Source: Candidatus Paraprochloron terpiosi LD05
GTDB lineage: Bacteria; Cyanobacteriota; Cyanobacteriia; Cyanobacteriales; Prochloraceae
NCBI GenBank assembly: GCA_018141785.1
Contig: CP073341.1
Coordinates: 2,093,422 to 2,157,421, forward strand
DNA length: 64,000 nt
Reading direction: 5' to 3'
The first letter of the stretch is position 1, and each line of letters begins with the position of its first letter. Below the pieces are notes generated by a model. The model worked only from the letters and a program-made list of their open reading frames with translations. It ran no database searches and was not told the DNA's origin. Made by a program: the position numbers and the translations under genes. Positions 18,404-27,094 of this stretch are shown here, in pieces.

Positions 18404-19144
18404 TTAACCTTCTCCTATTTGGAGAATTCGTTGAAAAAGGTAACCTGTTCCCCTTGCAGTCAGAATCAATTCCGGGTTACTAGGGTCATATTCTAATTTT
18501 GCTCTCAACCGGGAAACGTGAACATCCACTACTCTGGTATCTACATGACGTTCAGGAGTATAGCCCCAAACTTCTTGTAAAATTTCAGCACGAGAAAAGG
18601 GTTCTCCGGAACGACTAGCTAACAACTCCAGCAAGCTAAACTCCATTCCCGTCAAGCGAAGACGTTGGTCTCCCTTATATACTTGTCGCTTATTGGTATC
18701 AATTTTAATCGAACCCACGTAAATTACCCCAGAGGGGGGAATACCTAGAGCACCATGTTTGTCGGTCCGTCGCAGCACAGAGCGAATTCTCGCTTCTAAT
18801 TCCTTGGGAGAAAAGGGTTTCATCACATAGTCGTCAGCCCCTAGCTCCAAACCAGTAATTCTGTCAGCAACATCTCCCAATGCAGTCAGCATGATAATGG
18901 GGATATCTGACTCTTTGCGCAATTCTTGGCAGACTCCATAGCCATCTAATTTGGGCATCATCACATCTAAGACCACTAGATCCGGATCGCTTTCGCGAAA
19001 AAGCCCCAGAGCTTCTAGCCCGTCTGCTGCGGTGAGGACATCGTAACCAATCATGGAAAGACGAGTTTCCAGGATCCGGCGGATACTGGCTTCATCATCC
19101 ACCACGAGAATTTTTTCCTTATGTGTCTCCAAATGACCTAACAC
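18404..19144 (-). CDS. rpaB: Response regulator RpaB (Ycf27)
   Basis: 246 residues, OmpR type. The receiver has DD at 16-17, the phosphoacceptor Asp60 in LDVMMPKLDGYG, the MLTA threonine motif and the KPFSPKELEARI lysine. A winged-helix domain follows (RLTGMEFSLLELLASRSGEPFSRAEILQEVWGY, RVVDVHVSRLRAKLE). The sequence is that of RpaB, the essential regulator of high-light and photosynthesis genes that binds HLR1 sites as partner of NblS. A GTTACATT half-site at 19185-19192 upstream could be an HLR1-like element, but the second half is poor. Divergent from radA. Confidence 0.92.
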   Translation of the reverse strand: MLGHLETHKEKILVVDDEASIRRILETRLSMIGYDVLTAADGLEALGLFRESDPDLVVLDVMMPKLDGYGVCQELRKESDIPIIMLTALGDVADRITGLELGADDYVMKPFSPKELEARIRSVLRRTDKHGALGIPPSGVIYVGSIKIDTNKRQVYKGDQRLRLTGMEFSLLELLASRSGEPFSRAEILQEVWGYTPERHVDTRVVDVHVSRLRAKLEYDPSNPELILTARGTGYLFQRILQIGEG

Positions 19145-19360
19145 TCCTTCCTACCTTATTTTTAATTCGATTATAGATTTTTAAGTTACATTGCGAGTAC
19201 TTGGTCTCTAGAATATCCCTTTCCGATACTAATACGCTTGAATATCCTATTTTGTAGCAATTTTTTAAAATTTACTTTAGCTTTGAAATAGCTTATAATT
19301 ATTTAAGGGTTTTTAATATATTGTAAAACTAAGTAATTTTGATTAGCAAAATAGCTGAAA

Positions 19361-20836
19361 ATGGCGAAGTCGCGAACGATTTATGTTTGTAGTGAGTGCG
19401 GGGCTTCGTCCCCCCAGTGGTTTGGTAAATGTCCCAGTTGCGGTGTCTACGGCACTTTGGAAGAACAAGTAGATTCTTTAAATAATAATACCAATCAAAG
19501 AATTCGCCCAGGTTTCGCACAAAACGGCAAATCTACTGCACCACCACAACCCCGCATATCTTTATCCTTTGACCAAATTGTGAGCGATGTACAATCCCGA
19601 TTTGGTTCCGGTTATGGAGAATTTGATCGGGTGCTGGGAGGGGGAATAGTTCCTGGTTCTTTGGTTTTAATTGGGGGAGATCCGGGTATTGGTAAGTCAA
19701 CTTTGCTGCTGCAAGTAGCTCACAAACTAGCAACCCGACTTCCTCGCATTCTCTATGTTTCTGCTGAAGAGTCGGGACAACAGGTGAAATTACGGGCTTC
19801 TCGCTTGGAAGTTGAGGGTGCAACGGACCAGGAAAATGAACAAACTCTTAAACAAGAAAATCTTTATATTCTGCCAGAAACAGACCTAGAAGAGATTCTG
19901 CGGGAGTTAGAGTCCCTAAAACCCCAGGTAGCAGTAATAGATAGTATTCAAACTCTTTATTTCGCCTCCTTAACTTCTGCACCGGGTTCCGTAGCTCAGG
20001 TGAGAGAATGTACTTCCGCCCTAATGCAGGTAGCTAAAAGGGATAATATCACTTTATTAATTGTGGGTCACGTCACCAAGGAGGGGGCCATCGCCGGACC
20101 CAGGGTGTTAGAGCATCTGGTAGATACAGTCCTCTATTTCGAGGGCGATCGCTATGCTTCTCATCGCCTACTGCGCTCTGTGAAGAACCGTTTTGGTGCC
20201 ACCCACGAAATCGGTATTTTTGAAATGGTAGATAAGGGTTTAGCGGAGGTACCGAACCCTTCCGAGTTGTTTCTCAGTAGTCGGGACGAGTTAGCACCGG
20301 GAACCGCGACAGTAGTAGCTTGCGAGGGTACTCGTCCTATTGTGGTAGAATTGCAAGCCTTAGTGAGTCCAACTAGCTACGCTTCTCCCCGTCGTTCTAC
20401 TACTGGTGTGGATTATAATCGCTTGCAGCAAATTCTAGCAGTGTTGGAAAAGCGGGTGGGCATTCCCCTATCAAAATTAGATGCTTATCTTGCTTCTGCT
20501 GGGGGTTTAGGAGTGGAGGAACCAGCTGCTGATTTGGGTATGGCTATTGCTATAGTTGCTAGTTTCCGCGATCGCGTGGTGGATCTGCGCACAGTTTTAA
20601 TTGGGGAAGTGGGTTTAGGGGGACAGGTTCGTTTAGTTTCCCAAATGGAATTGCGGTTAAAGGAAGCTGCTAAATTGGGTTTTAAGCGGGCAATTGTTCC
20701 TAAAGGACAAACTTTCCCAGAAGATTTAGGTTTAGAAATTATTACTGTTTCTAAGGTTATCGATGCTATTGTTGCAGCTATTCCTCCTCAACCTCGTTTT
20801 GGTAATTCTTCCGAAGAATCAGTTACCAGTGAATAG
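19361..20836 (+). CDS. radA: DNA repair protein RadA/Sms
   Basis: 491 residues. N-terminal zinc finger C10-x2-C13...C24-x2-C27, Walker A GGDPGIGKST, the RadA-specific KNRFGATHE motif, and a C-terminal Lon-protease-like domain (AYLASAGGLGVEEPAADLGMAIAI). RadA is a RecA-related helicase acting in recombination intermediate processing. Intact and of normal length; divergent from rpaB as in other cyanobacteria. Confidence 0.93.
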   Translation: MAKSRTIYVCSECGASSPQWFGKCPSCGVYGTLEEQVDSLNNNTNQRIRPGFAQNGKSTAPPQPRISLSFDQIVSDVQSRFGSGYGEFDRVLGGGIVPGSLVLIGGDPGIGKSTLLLQVAHKLATRLPRILYVSAEESGQQVKLRASRLEVEGATDQENEQTLKQENLYILPETDLEEILRELESLKPQVAVIDSIQTLYFASLTSAPGSVAQVRECTSALMQVAKRDNITLLIVGHVTKEGAIAGPRVLEHLVDTVLYFEGDRYASHRLLRSVKNRFGATHEIGIFEMVDKGLAEVPNPSELFLSSRDELAPGTATVVACEGTRPIVVELQALVSPTSYASPRRSTTGVDYNRLQQILAVLEKRVGIPLSKLDAYLASAGGLGVEEPAADLGMAIAIVASFRDRVVDLRTVLIGEVGLGGQVRLVSQMELRLKEAAKLGFKRAIVPKGQTFPEDLGLEIITVSKVIDAIVAAIPPQPRFGNSSEESVTSE

Positions 20837-20952
20837 TGACTCATTACCTAATTAGTAGGCAATTATGACAACGTTGTGTGACTTATAATTAATTTAATTA
20901 TGCTCACAAAGTTGGTGTTATAATTATTAATAATTATTTTCTTGGCTAGGGG

Positions 20953-20981
20953 TTGACATTTGTGAATTTTGTGTCTATGAT
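20953..20981 (+). promoter_or_regulatory. Strong consensus promoter with no gene directly after it
   Basis: TTGACA (20953-20958), a 17-base spacer and TATGAT (20976-20981). One of the best matches in the window, yet no open frame starts within 250 bases. The predicted start is about 20988. Confidence 0.7.
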
Positions 20982-20987
20982 AGAATT

Positions 20988-21080
20988 GGAGGGGAGGGGG
21001 CCTTAAAAAAGGGCTGCTGGAAACCTCATTACAGGGCGATGGCCCATGACAAAAAACCCCCGCCCCCAGATCGCCCATGG
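20988..21080 (+). ncRNA. Candidate structured small RNA (possibly Yfr2/cyano-1-like)
   Basis: It begins just after a consensus promoter. A G-rich 5 prime end (GGGGAGGGGG at 20991-21000) can pair with the C-rich CCCCCGCCCCC at about 21057-21067, closing a structure around an unpaired GGAAACC motif near 21018-21024. An inner pairing GGGCGAT/ATCGCCC is also possible. A GGAAAC loop in a short, strongly transcribed RNA recalls the Yfr2/cyano-1 family, but I cannot confirm this without a covariance search. No T-run terminator is obvious, so the 3 prime end is uncertain. Part of it may be a HIP1-nested repeat. Confidence 0.42.
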
Positions 21081-21241
21081 CCAAACCCGCCCTTAACCTG
21101 AATTGCGGGCTACCTGGAAAACCCCGGAAAGGTTTCTCTATTACCTTCTATTTATTTGATTTTGGCATAAGGTTATATAAAGCGGGTTTGAATGCTATAA
21201 TTGTGGTTACTGCTTACTGATCACTGTTAGAGGAACCTATC

Positions 21242-21897
21242 ATGGAAGAAGATAAAGCATATCTGAAGGCGGAATGGAAAATTGAAGAAGCAGCGCGATC
21301 GGGTTCTACTGTACTGGATCTGGAAAACATGGGTTTGACTGAGTTACCGGAGTCAGTGGGTACACTGGTTAACCTTACAGTTCTCAAGCTTGGGTATGAC
21401 TCTAACAAGGCTGGTGATCTAAACCAACTGAGGGCTTTACCTTCCTCCTTAGTAAACCTCACCCAGTTGCGGGTGCTTAAACTCTACAACAACCAACTAA
21501 CCTCAGTACCGGAGGTTTTAGGAAACCTCACTCAGTTGCACGAGCTTGGCCTCGACGACAACCCCTTAGAACCAGAATTAGCAGCAGCGTACCGAGAAGG
21601 AGTTGAAACAGTAAAAGCATACCTAAGGGAAAAGTCGAAAAGCGCAAGAAAGCCAAACTAGTGTTAGTGGGAGAAGGAGAAGTGGGGAAAACCAGCTTGT
21701 TAAGAGCACTGCGGGGGGAAGAGTTTGTGGAAAATCGCCCAACAACCCACGGTATAGAGGCAAAAGGTACAGCGGAAGCAGGTAGGCGATACGGTTCACG
21801 GATCCCTTCTGGCGGGCGAAGTGTATCCTTGGCAGCGCCCTGTAATTATAGCGGTAGAGTCAGAAAGCTCATCTTAACTCATGTTCATAAATATTAA
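21242..21897 (+). pseudogene. LRR-Roc (ROCO-type) GTPase, broken and truncated
   Basis: The first frame (to 21661) has a leader helix and about four leucine-rich repeats (VLDLENMGLTELPESVGTLVNL, LRVLKLYNNQLTSVPEVLGNLTQL). The second frame, shifted by one base near 21628-21640, continues LVLVGEGEVGKTSLLRALRGEEF, the P-loop of the Roc domain, and THGIE. After about 21770 the sequence is unrelated. The intact family continues with the rest of Roc and a COR domain. The frame loss plus truncation make it a pseudogene. Confidence 0.8.
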
Positions 21898-21912
21898 TAA
21901 AATATTAAACCA

Positions 21913-21954
21913 GTAGGTTAGTGCTGTTGGGTTTCGTGCCTCAACCCAACCTAC
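21913..21954. repeat. Palindromic intergenic repeat (GTAGGTT...AACCTAC)
   Basis: Nested inverted repeats GTAGGTT/AACCTAC and GTTGGGTT/AACCCAAC. A related element lies at 45109-45175. Looks like a small non-autonomous element. Confidence 0.6.
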
Positions 21955-22005
21955 GACCTCCTTACCTCGGAGCGCCGGAACGCCGGAGCGTGAAACATAA
22001 TCAAA

Positions 22006-23091
22006 TTAATCATCCATAGCTCCAGGTTCAGTAATATTATTTTCATCAAAAATCTTTTTCGGTCGTAATATTAGCATAAGACGTCCTAAAATATCCACAG
22101 AGGGAGATTCAGCAAACCACTTTAATTCCAACTTACCTCCTTGTTCAACCAAAAAGTAACTATTAACATCCCATTGCCGCGCTCCCCTATCCACTACCAC
22201 CAAAACTTGTTCCGGCATACCGGGAAGTTGCTGAGGTAGGCGCTCACGAAGTGGAGCTTTGCTCTCGCTCTGATACAATATAGCCACTGGATCTTCTGCT
22301 TTCAAAATAACCTGCCACCCAGGAAGGGGTACCATAGCACCACTACCAGAATAGGTTACAATACCGAAAGGTGCCTGGGTTTTTACAGCCCTAACCACCT
22401 CTAAATCTTCTCGTATAATCGGGAAAGTACCAGCTAAAGGTACATTGCGCCCTAATTCTTCTTCCTCTTCTAATCTATACAAAGGCATCAGAGGGGCTGT
22501 AGCTTTGGGTACTACAGTAAAATCACTCAGAAGTTGCTCAATTTTTTCCCTCGCAGTGACAGAATGAGCAAATTTCAATCCCCGAGCAATAAGACGAGAA
22601 CGATGTTGTAGGTCTTTTTGTTGTCTCCCTCTCTTCCAACATTGATAAGCTACCGCATCCCCGGGATGATTGACAAATCCCTCTGGTAATTGAGATAATC
22701 GGGAAAAATCCTGAATTGCTCTAGCCACTTCCTTAGCATCATCTACATTTAGTTTCTTCTCTTGAGCTAATTCAGCCGCAGCAGCTCGTTGTGCTTGATT
22801 GAGAATGCGAAACTCATATAAAACGTCACTCACAGGACCTTGACAATAGGATAGCAGTTCTGGGGAAGCCCCCGCTTGAGCAATGCTGTCGTATACTTGT
22901 GCAGCCACGACGATGAGGTTTTGTTGGCTACCCTGAAAACCAGTCTGCTCAAAAATAGTTTGTCTGTTGTAGCCTGCTTTTTGCAGATGAGTGCAAGCTT
23001 TGCCCCATTCTACCCAATTACCTTCCTTGTGTAGGAGTTGGCGCAATAATAGGGATGCTTCTTCTTCTGAGAGTTGAGGCTTTTCAGTCAT
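22006..23091 (-). CDS. raf1: RuBisCO accumulation factor 1 (Raf1)
   Basis: 361 residues: an N-terminal helical domain (LLLRQLLHKEGNWVEWGKACTHLQKAGY, TIFEQTGFQGSQQNLIVVAAQVYDSI) and a C-terminal beta domain (FPIIREDLEVVRAV, VLVVVDRGARQWDVNSYFLVEQ). Raf1 is a dimeric chaperone that assembles RbcL dimers into octamers. A stretch SESKAPLRERLPQQ near residue 290 is encoded by a palindromic sequence (GCTCCACTTCGTGAGC) and may be a repeat-derived insertion. It is divergent from ccmO, grouping two carboxysome/RuBisCO functions. Confidence 0.9.
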   Translation of the reverse strand: MTEKPQLSEEEASLLLRQLLHKEGNWVEWGKACTHLQKAGYNRQTIFEQTGFQGSQQNLIVVAAQVYDSIAQAGASPELLSYCQGPVSDVLYEFRILNQAQRAAAAELAQEKKLNVDDAKEVARAIQDFSRLSQLPEGFVNHPGDAVAYQCWKRGRQQKDLQHRSRLIARGLKFAHSVTAREKIEQLLSDFTVVPKATAPLMPLYRLEEEEELGRNVPLAGTFPIIREDLEVVRAVKTQAPFGIVTYSGSGAMVPLPGWQVILKAEDPVAILYQSESKAPLRERLPQQLPGMPEQVLVVVDRGARQWDVNSYFLVEQGGKLELKWFAESPSVDILGRLMLILRPKKIFDENNITEPGAMDD

Positions 23092-23128
23092 GAGAGTTTA
23101 AATAAAAGCTTTCGGAAATTATACTATA

Positions 23129-23983
23129 ATGAAAGTTAAAAAACTAAACCACACCCCTAAAGATCCTCCACACCCCAGAATGTCTAAATTAGAACTAGAT
23201 CCACCTCAAATATCCCAACAAGTTTACGCAAAACGGTACAAAATGGCAGACAGCGCTTTAGGGTTAGTCTCCACCAAGAGTTTCCCTGCCATTGTCGGTA
23301 CAGCAGATATGATGCTCAAGTCTGCAGACGTCACTATGGTGGGATATGAGAAAATTGGGAGTGGTTATTGTACAGCCATTGTGAGGGGAAAAACCGCTGA
23401 TGTGCGTTTAGCGGTAGAAGAGGGAGCTAAAACCGCAGAACAATTCGGTCAGTTAATCTCTAAGTTAGTCATTCCCCGTCCCATGCCTAATTTAGAAGCA
23501 ATATTTCCTATTGGCAGCCATTTAGCCCAACTAACTCAACACCAGCGAGGTTACAGCCGTCTGAGCAATCGGAGCATTGGTTTATTGGAAACCAGGGGAT
23601 TCCCTGCTATGGTGGGGGCAGCTGATACTATGCTCAAATCAGCCGACGTTCAATTAGCTTCTTATGAACAGATTGGAGATGGTTTGTGTACTGCTATTAT
23701 TAGGGGAACAGTTGCCAATGTTGCCGTGGCCATCGAAGCTGGAATGCATGAAGCAGAGCGCATCGGCGAATTGAATGCGGTGATGATTATTCCTCGATTG
23801 CTGGAGGATTTAGAGCATACCCTCCCGGTGGCTAGCTGCTGGTTGGAACAAACCGAACCTTTGCCTGCACTTTTACCAAAAGCTAAGAGGGGACAAAGAC
23901 AATTGGTTGAGTTACGGTCGTTTGAGAAGGTACCTATTTCTGTCCAACGAGAAAAAGAAGAAGAATTGGAACATTTAGAGTAA
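23129..23983 (+). CDS. ccmO: Carboxysome shell protein CcmO (two BMC domains)
   Basis: 284 residues with two tandem bacterial microcompartment domains (about 42-125 and 147-232), each starting ALGLVSTKSFPAIVGTADMMLKSADV or SIGLLETRGFPAMVGAADTMLKSADV. The double-BMC layout with N- and C-terminal extensions is that of beta-carboxysome CcmO, a shell component needed for carboxysome formation. No other ccm genes adjoin it here. Start taken at the ATG at 23129; the first 38 residues are an extension before the first domain. Confidence 0.9.
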   Translation: MKVKKLNHTPKDPPHPRMSKLELDPPQISQQVYAKRYKMADSALGLVSTKSFPAIVGTADMMLKSADVTMVGYEKIGSGYCTAIVRGKTADVRLAVEEGAKTAEQFGQLISKLVIPRPMPNLEAIFPIGSHLAQLTQHQRGYSRLSNRSIGLLETRGFPAMVGAADTMLKSADVQLASYEQIGDGLCTAIIRGTVANVAVAIEAGMHEAERIGELNAVMIIPRLLEDLEHTLPVASCWLEQTEPLPALLPKAKRGQRQLVELRSFEKVPISVQREKEEELEHLE

Positions 23984-24096
23984 GTATAGCAGTGACCAGT
24001 TACCAGTTTATTCAGTCCATCCGCAGGTTATAAGACTTCAATCTTACTATATTTGACTCAATATTAGGGCGGCGGTTGCTATAGTTGTCACAGGAG

Positions 24097-25110
24097 TTAA
24101 TCAATAGGATACAACCTCAATCCTTTCTTTGCAGTAGCATTGAATTTTAATTCTATTTCTCTTTCGACTCCTATTTCCTCTTCCCTCTTTTCCTCTTCAT
24201 CTATCATAATGCTCTCAATAGTTACCTGCTGGCAGTAAGCTTTCTCCTTGCTGACTAAAAACAGGCTGTCTCCTACTGATAAAGTTGTTTCTTTCACTTT
24301 TGCTGCTGCTGCTCTAGGTCGAGGAAACCAGCGGGTAATGTGACCAATTTCTTGTACTTTTCTGCTCTGAAGAATGTGATAATCTATCAATTCAGCTATA
24401 GCCTGACACAAAGCTGCCGCGAAATCACATAATTGTAGGAGCTTTTCAGCGCCTTGTAAATCCTCTAAATCGCCGTGAGCTGCTTCATTACGATAGTCGA
24501 TAAATTCTTAGAGTTCTCCTTCAGCTGTGTTTTCATTACCTCGAACTTCTTCGAGAAAATCCCTGATATTCCTATGGTTTTTAATCCATTTCCAACTATC
24601 AGGTATTCCCCCATTAGCCAATAATTCCTGGAGTGCGTCTTTGCGTAAGTTTTCGGAGTGGAAGAGAAAAGCATCGGGGATTAACTCATATTCGTGATTA
24701 CCAGTAACTCCCCAATATAAACCGCGAATCACATTCTTAACAGAAAGATACTTAAATCTACCTTGTGTCTTTTGCCGTTCTTCAAGCAATTGTGCTACAC
24801 CTCTTTCGTGGGTGCGCTGAATTTTTTCGGGCAAATCTGAATAACGTGTAAATATCTTGGGCAGTTCCTTTATCCAATCCTTGATTAATTTTTCCACAAA
24901 GCTTTCATAGATAGCGTATAATCGCGTCACCACAGCGCTGTCATCGTAAATTCGCCAATCCTTTTTATTGGGAGCAACTTCCTTTAGTGAATTAAGATTC
25001 TCTTCAATGACTGGTTTAAACAACATTTCCCGAAGTCTATCGTTAGTCTGGATCATAGAACGGACAGTAGCAATATCCTGGGTTACTTTAGCTAGGGATT
25101 CCTGGGACAT
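24097..25110 (-). pseudogene. MAE_28990-like HEPN protein interrupted by an in-frame ochre codon
   Basis: Read through one TAA at 24510-24508, the same frame gives about 336 residues. The first 200 are an N-terminal helical domain (MSQESLAKVTQDIATVRSMIQ, DDSAVVTRLYAIYESFVEKLI). Right after the stop comes EFIDYRNEAAHG, carrying the R-x4-H motif of HEPN ribonucleases. A small beta-barrel resembling EF-Tu domain 2 follows (IGHITRWFPRPRAAAAKV... TLSVGDSLFLV). The stop removes the likely active-site histidine and the barrel. It sits six bases downstream of the DUF262 gene, so the two form an operon resembling a defence or toxin module. Confidence 0.78.
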
Positions 25111-25116
25111 TACTAT

Positions 25117-26286
25117 TTACCCTTTAATTACTTGAGTCAACATATCGTCAAACAATTGGATTCGCTTTTCAATATCAGCTTTACTCTTACCCCCACCAGT
25201 AAACAATTTGTCTTTATCTGCTCTCAAAAGCTCTTTTGTTGCTTCAATCACTAATGTTTTCCGAGCAATTAAAGTATCGATATCGTCTAAATGATTGCTC
25301 AATCCTACCATAACTGCATCGTAATAAGCTTTATAAGCTTTTGTCATCCATTTATTTAACTTAAAGTTAAATGGTTTAAACAAGTTATCGCCATAAATTT
25401 GAGAACCACCTTTAATAGTTCTGAGAAAAATATCTTTGAGCTGCTCGATATCTTCTGGTGTTAACTCTCCACTCTCCCACATATATTTATCGAGAAACTT
25501 TGTGATTCCATATTTAAAATTATCCATATCTCGGAGAGCAAAGAAGCGGAGAACTAATTCCACATCTTCCATTTTTTTATATAATGGATTCTCAGTTTGT
25601 TTTGGTGATTTTTTTGACGGTATTCCCCAAGCTTTAGCAAAGATTTGATTTTTAGCCAACTCAATCAAGAGATTATTAAAATTACCGGAAAATAAACAAT
25701 TTCTTACCTCTTGTTTACTAAGAGACACTCCTCCAGTATTAATGCGCTCAAAAGCTTGCTGTTTGAGAAACATTGCTTCTTCAGGATTGGAAGTAGACTC
25801 CGTAATTAGGACAATAGAGGAGAGGGAACGGCGATCAATTCCAGCTTGGATTCTTGAGGGAAGTTCTTGGTATTTCCTCCCATTGAGTTCTTCCCAAATT
25901 TCCAGTCCCTCTAGTTGCAATTTATTGTCATAAAAATCCCTAATTGCCGTAATTCTCTGTTGACCATCTATTACTTCATAGGTATTATAATTTGTCTCAT
26001 AAAGGATAATGGGGGGAACGGGAATGTTCATCAAAAAAGATTCTATCAATCGAGATTGCTTCTTGGCATCCCAACGTTCCCTTCTTTGATAATGTGGTCT
26101 AACATTTAGATAACCGGGTTCTTTTAAGGCTGCTGCAAAACTGGGTAGTTTTTCTCGATTAATTTCCGTGAGTATTCGGCGATCTGTGGTAACAGATCTG
26201 GCGGGTGGGGCACCTTAGTGCCCCACCCCCAGATCGCCTTTCTCGTACTTGGCATTAATTTGGCGATCCGTCATTGTTAACTTCAT
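25117..26286 (-). pseudogene. DUF262 (GmrS-like) protein interrupted by a palindromic insertion
   Basis: From the ATG at 26286, which has AGGGAGG upstream, the frame reads MTDRQINAKYEKGD, then 17 codons of palindromic DNA with a TAA (26217-26215), then RRILTEINREKLPSF in the same frame. The conserved body follows (NVRPHYQRRERWD, then VIDGQQRITAI), the nucleotide-binding DGQQR motif of DUF262 enzymes. DUF262 proteins include GmrS of modified-DNA restriction systems. Removing the insert would rejoin KGD-RRILTE and rebuild a HIP1 site. As it stands, only an internal start at 26049 (TTG) could give a shortened product. Confidence 0.8.
26178..26238. repeat. HIP1-nested palindromic element inside DUF262
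   Basis: Bounded by GGCGATC and GATCGCC. The main hairpin is GATCTGGCGGGTGGGGCAC (26195-26213), loop CTTA, then its complement with one bulge (26218-26235); a smaller AGATCTGT-like arm flanks it. Net insertion 51 bases within GGCGATCGCC. Confidence 0.75.
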
Positions 26287-26399
26287 TAATTTACCTCCCT
26301 CATATCTTAGCGCCTCTGCGCCTCTGCGTGAAACTTTCCCCTCACAAATTAGATTGACCCAATTCTAGCTTCTCAGTCGCTTGAGTGAAGTCCATTTTA

Positions 26400-26912
26400 T
26401 CACTCAATGCGAATATCAACGATGGTACCTTTAAAGTTGTACTTAGCAGCTTCTAACTCAACCACAGTACCAATTTTCATTTTCTGGTTTCCCAGGATCA
26501 CTTCCGAGTTCAGGATTTGGGCTTTGCCAGTTATCGTCACCATGATATCTTTGATGAGAGCCACTTCAGGTCTGGGATCCGGCAGAGCCTTAACGGTACC
26601 GTCTGGTTGAGGTACGCTCACAGTACGGAGCCGTTCTTGGATCTTTTCCAATTTTACCCCACCGTAGGGTTGATTACGGACAATAATCTCTAGTTTTTTG
26701 GCTGCCTGATTCTTCAATGCTTCCGGATCTTTCAAAACCAGTCCCCTGACGAGAATATCTACAGCGACGGGTTCGGTGGTTTGGTTTATAGTAGTTCCGG
26801 AAGTACCGGGAAAAACAAAGATGCCGATAATCACTAAAATAATTACCAGGGCAGCACCCAGATCTAAGATACTAATTTTGCCCCATATTCGTCCTTGAGA
26901 ATCTATCATCAC
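26400..26912 (-). CDS. DUF4330 membrane-anchored protein
   Basis: 170 residues: one N-terminal membrane segment (ISILDLGAALVIILVIIGIFVF) and a soluble beta-rich domain (VAVDILVRGLVLKDPEAL to GTVVELEAAKYNFKGTIVDIRIE) typical of DUF4330. Function unknown; widespread in cyanobacteria. Intact and alone between the DUF262 module and ctpB. Confidence 0.8.
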   Translation of the reverse strand: MMIDSQGRIWGKISILDLGAALVIILVIIGIFVFPGTSGTTINQTTEPVAVDILVRGLVLKDPEALKNQAAKKLEIIVRNQPYGGVKLEKIQERLRTVSVPQPDGTVKALPDPRPEVALIKDIMVTITGKAQILNSEVILGNQKMKIGTVVELEAAKYNFKGTIVDIRIE

Positions 26913-27094
26913 CTTATAACCCCGTTGTAATGGTCGTCATGATACTGTAGGCTAGTTGAGATGGCAATCTTACTCAAATCAACAATTTCCTTAACAGTGA
27001 CTTCGTACCATGACAGTTACTAGTTATAATTTAACATAAGCTTAGATAGCAATGCATAAAACATTTTTTGATTAAATAGCGCAGCAACGGGCGT

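Noticed and set aside
19185..19200. HLR1 site autoregulating rpaB
   Set aside because: Only one half-site (GTTACATT) matches; the second half is poor, so it is mentioned in the rpaB entry but not called.
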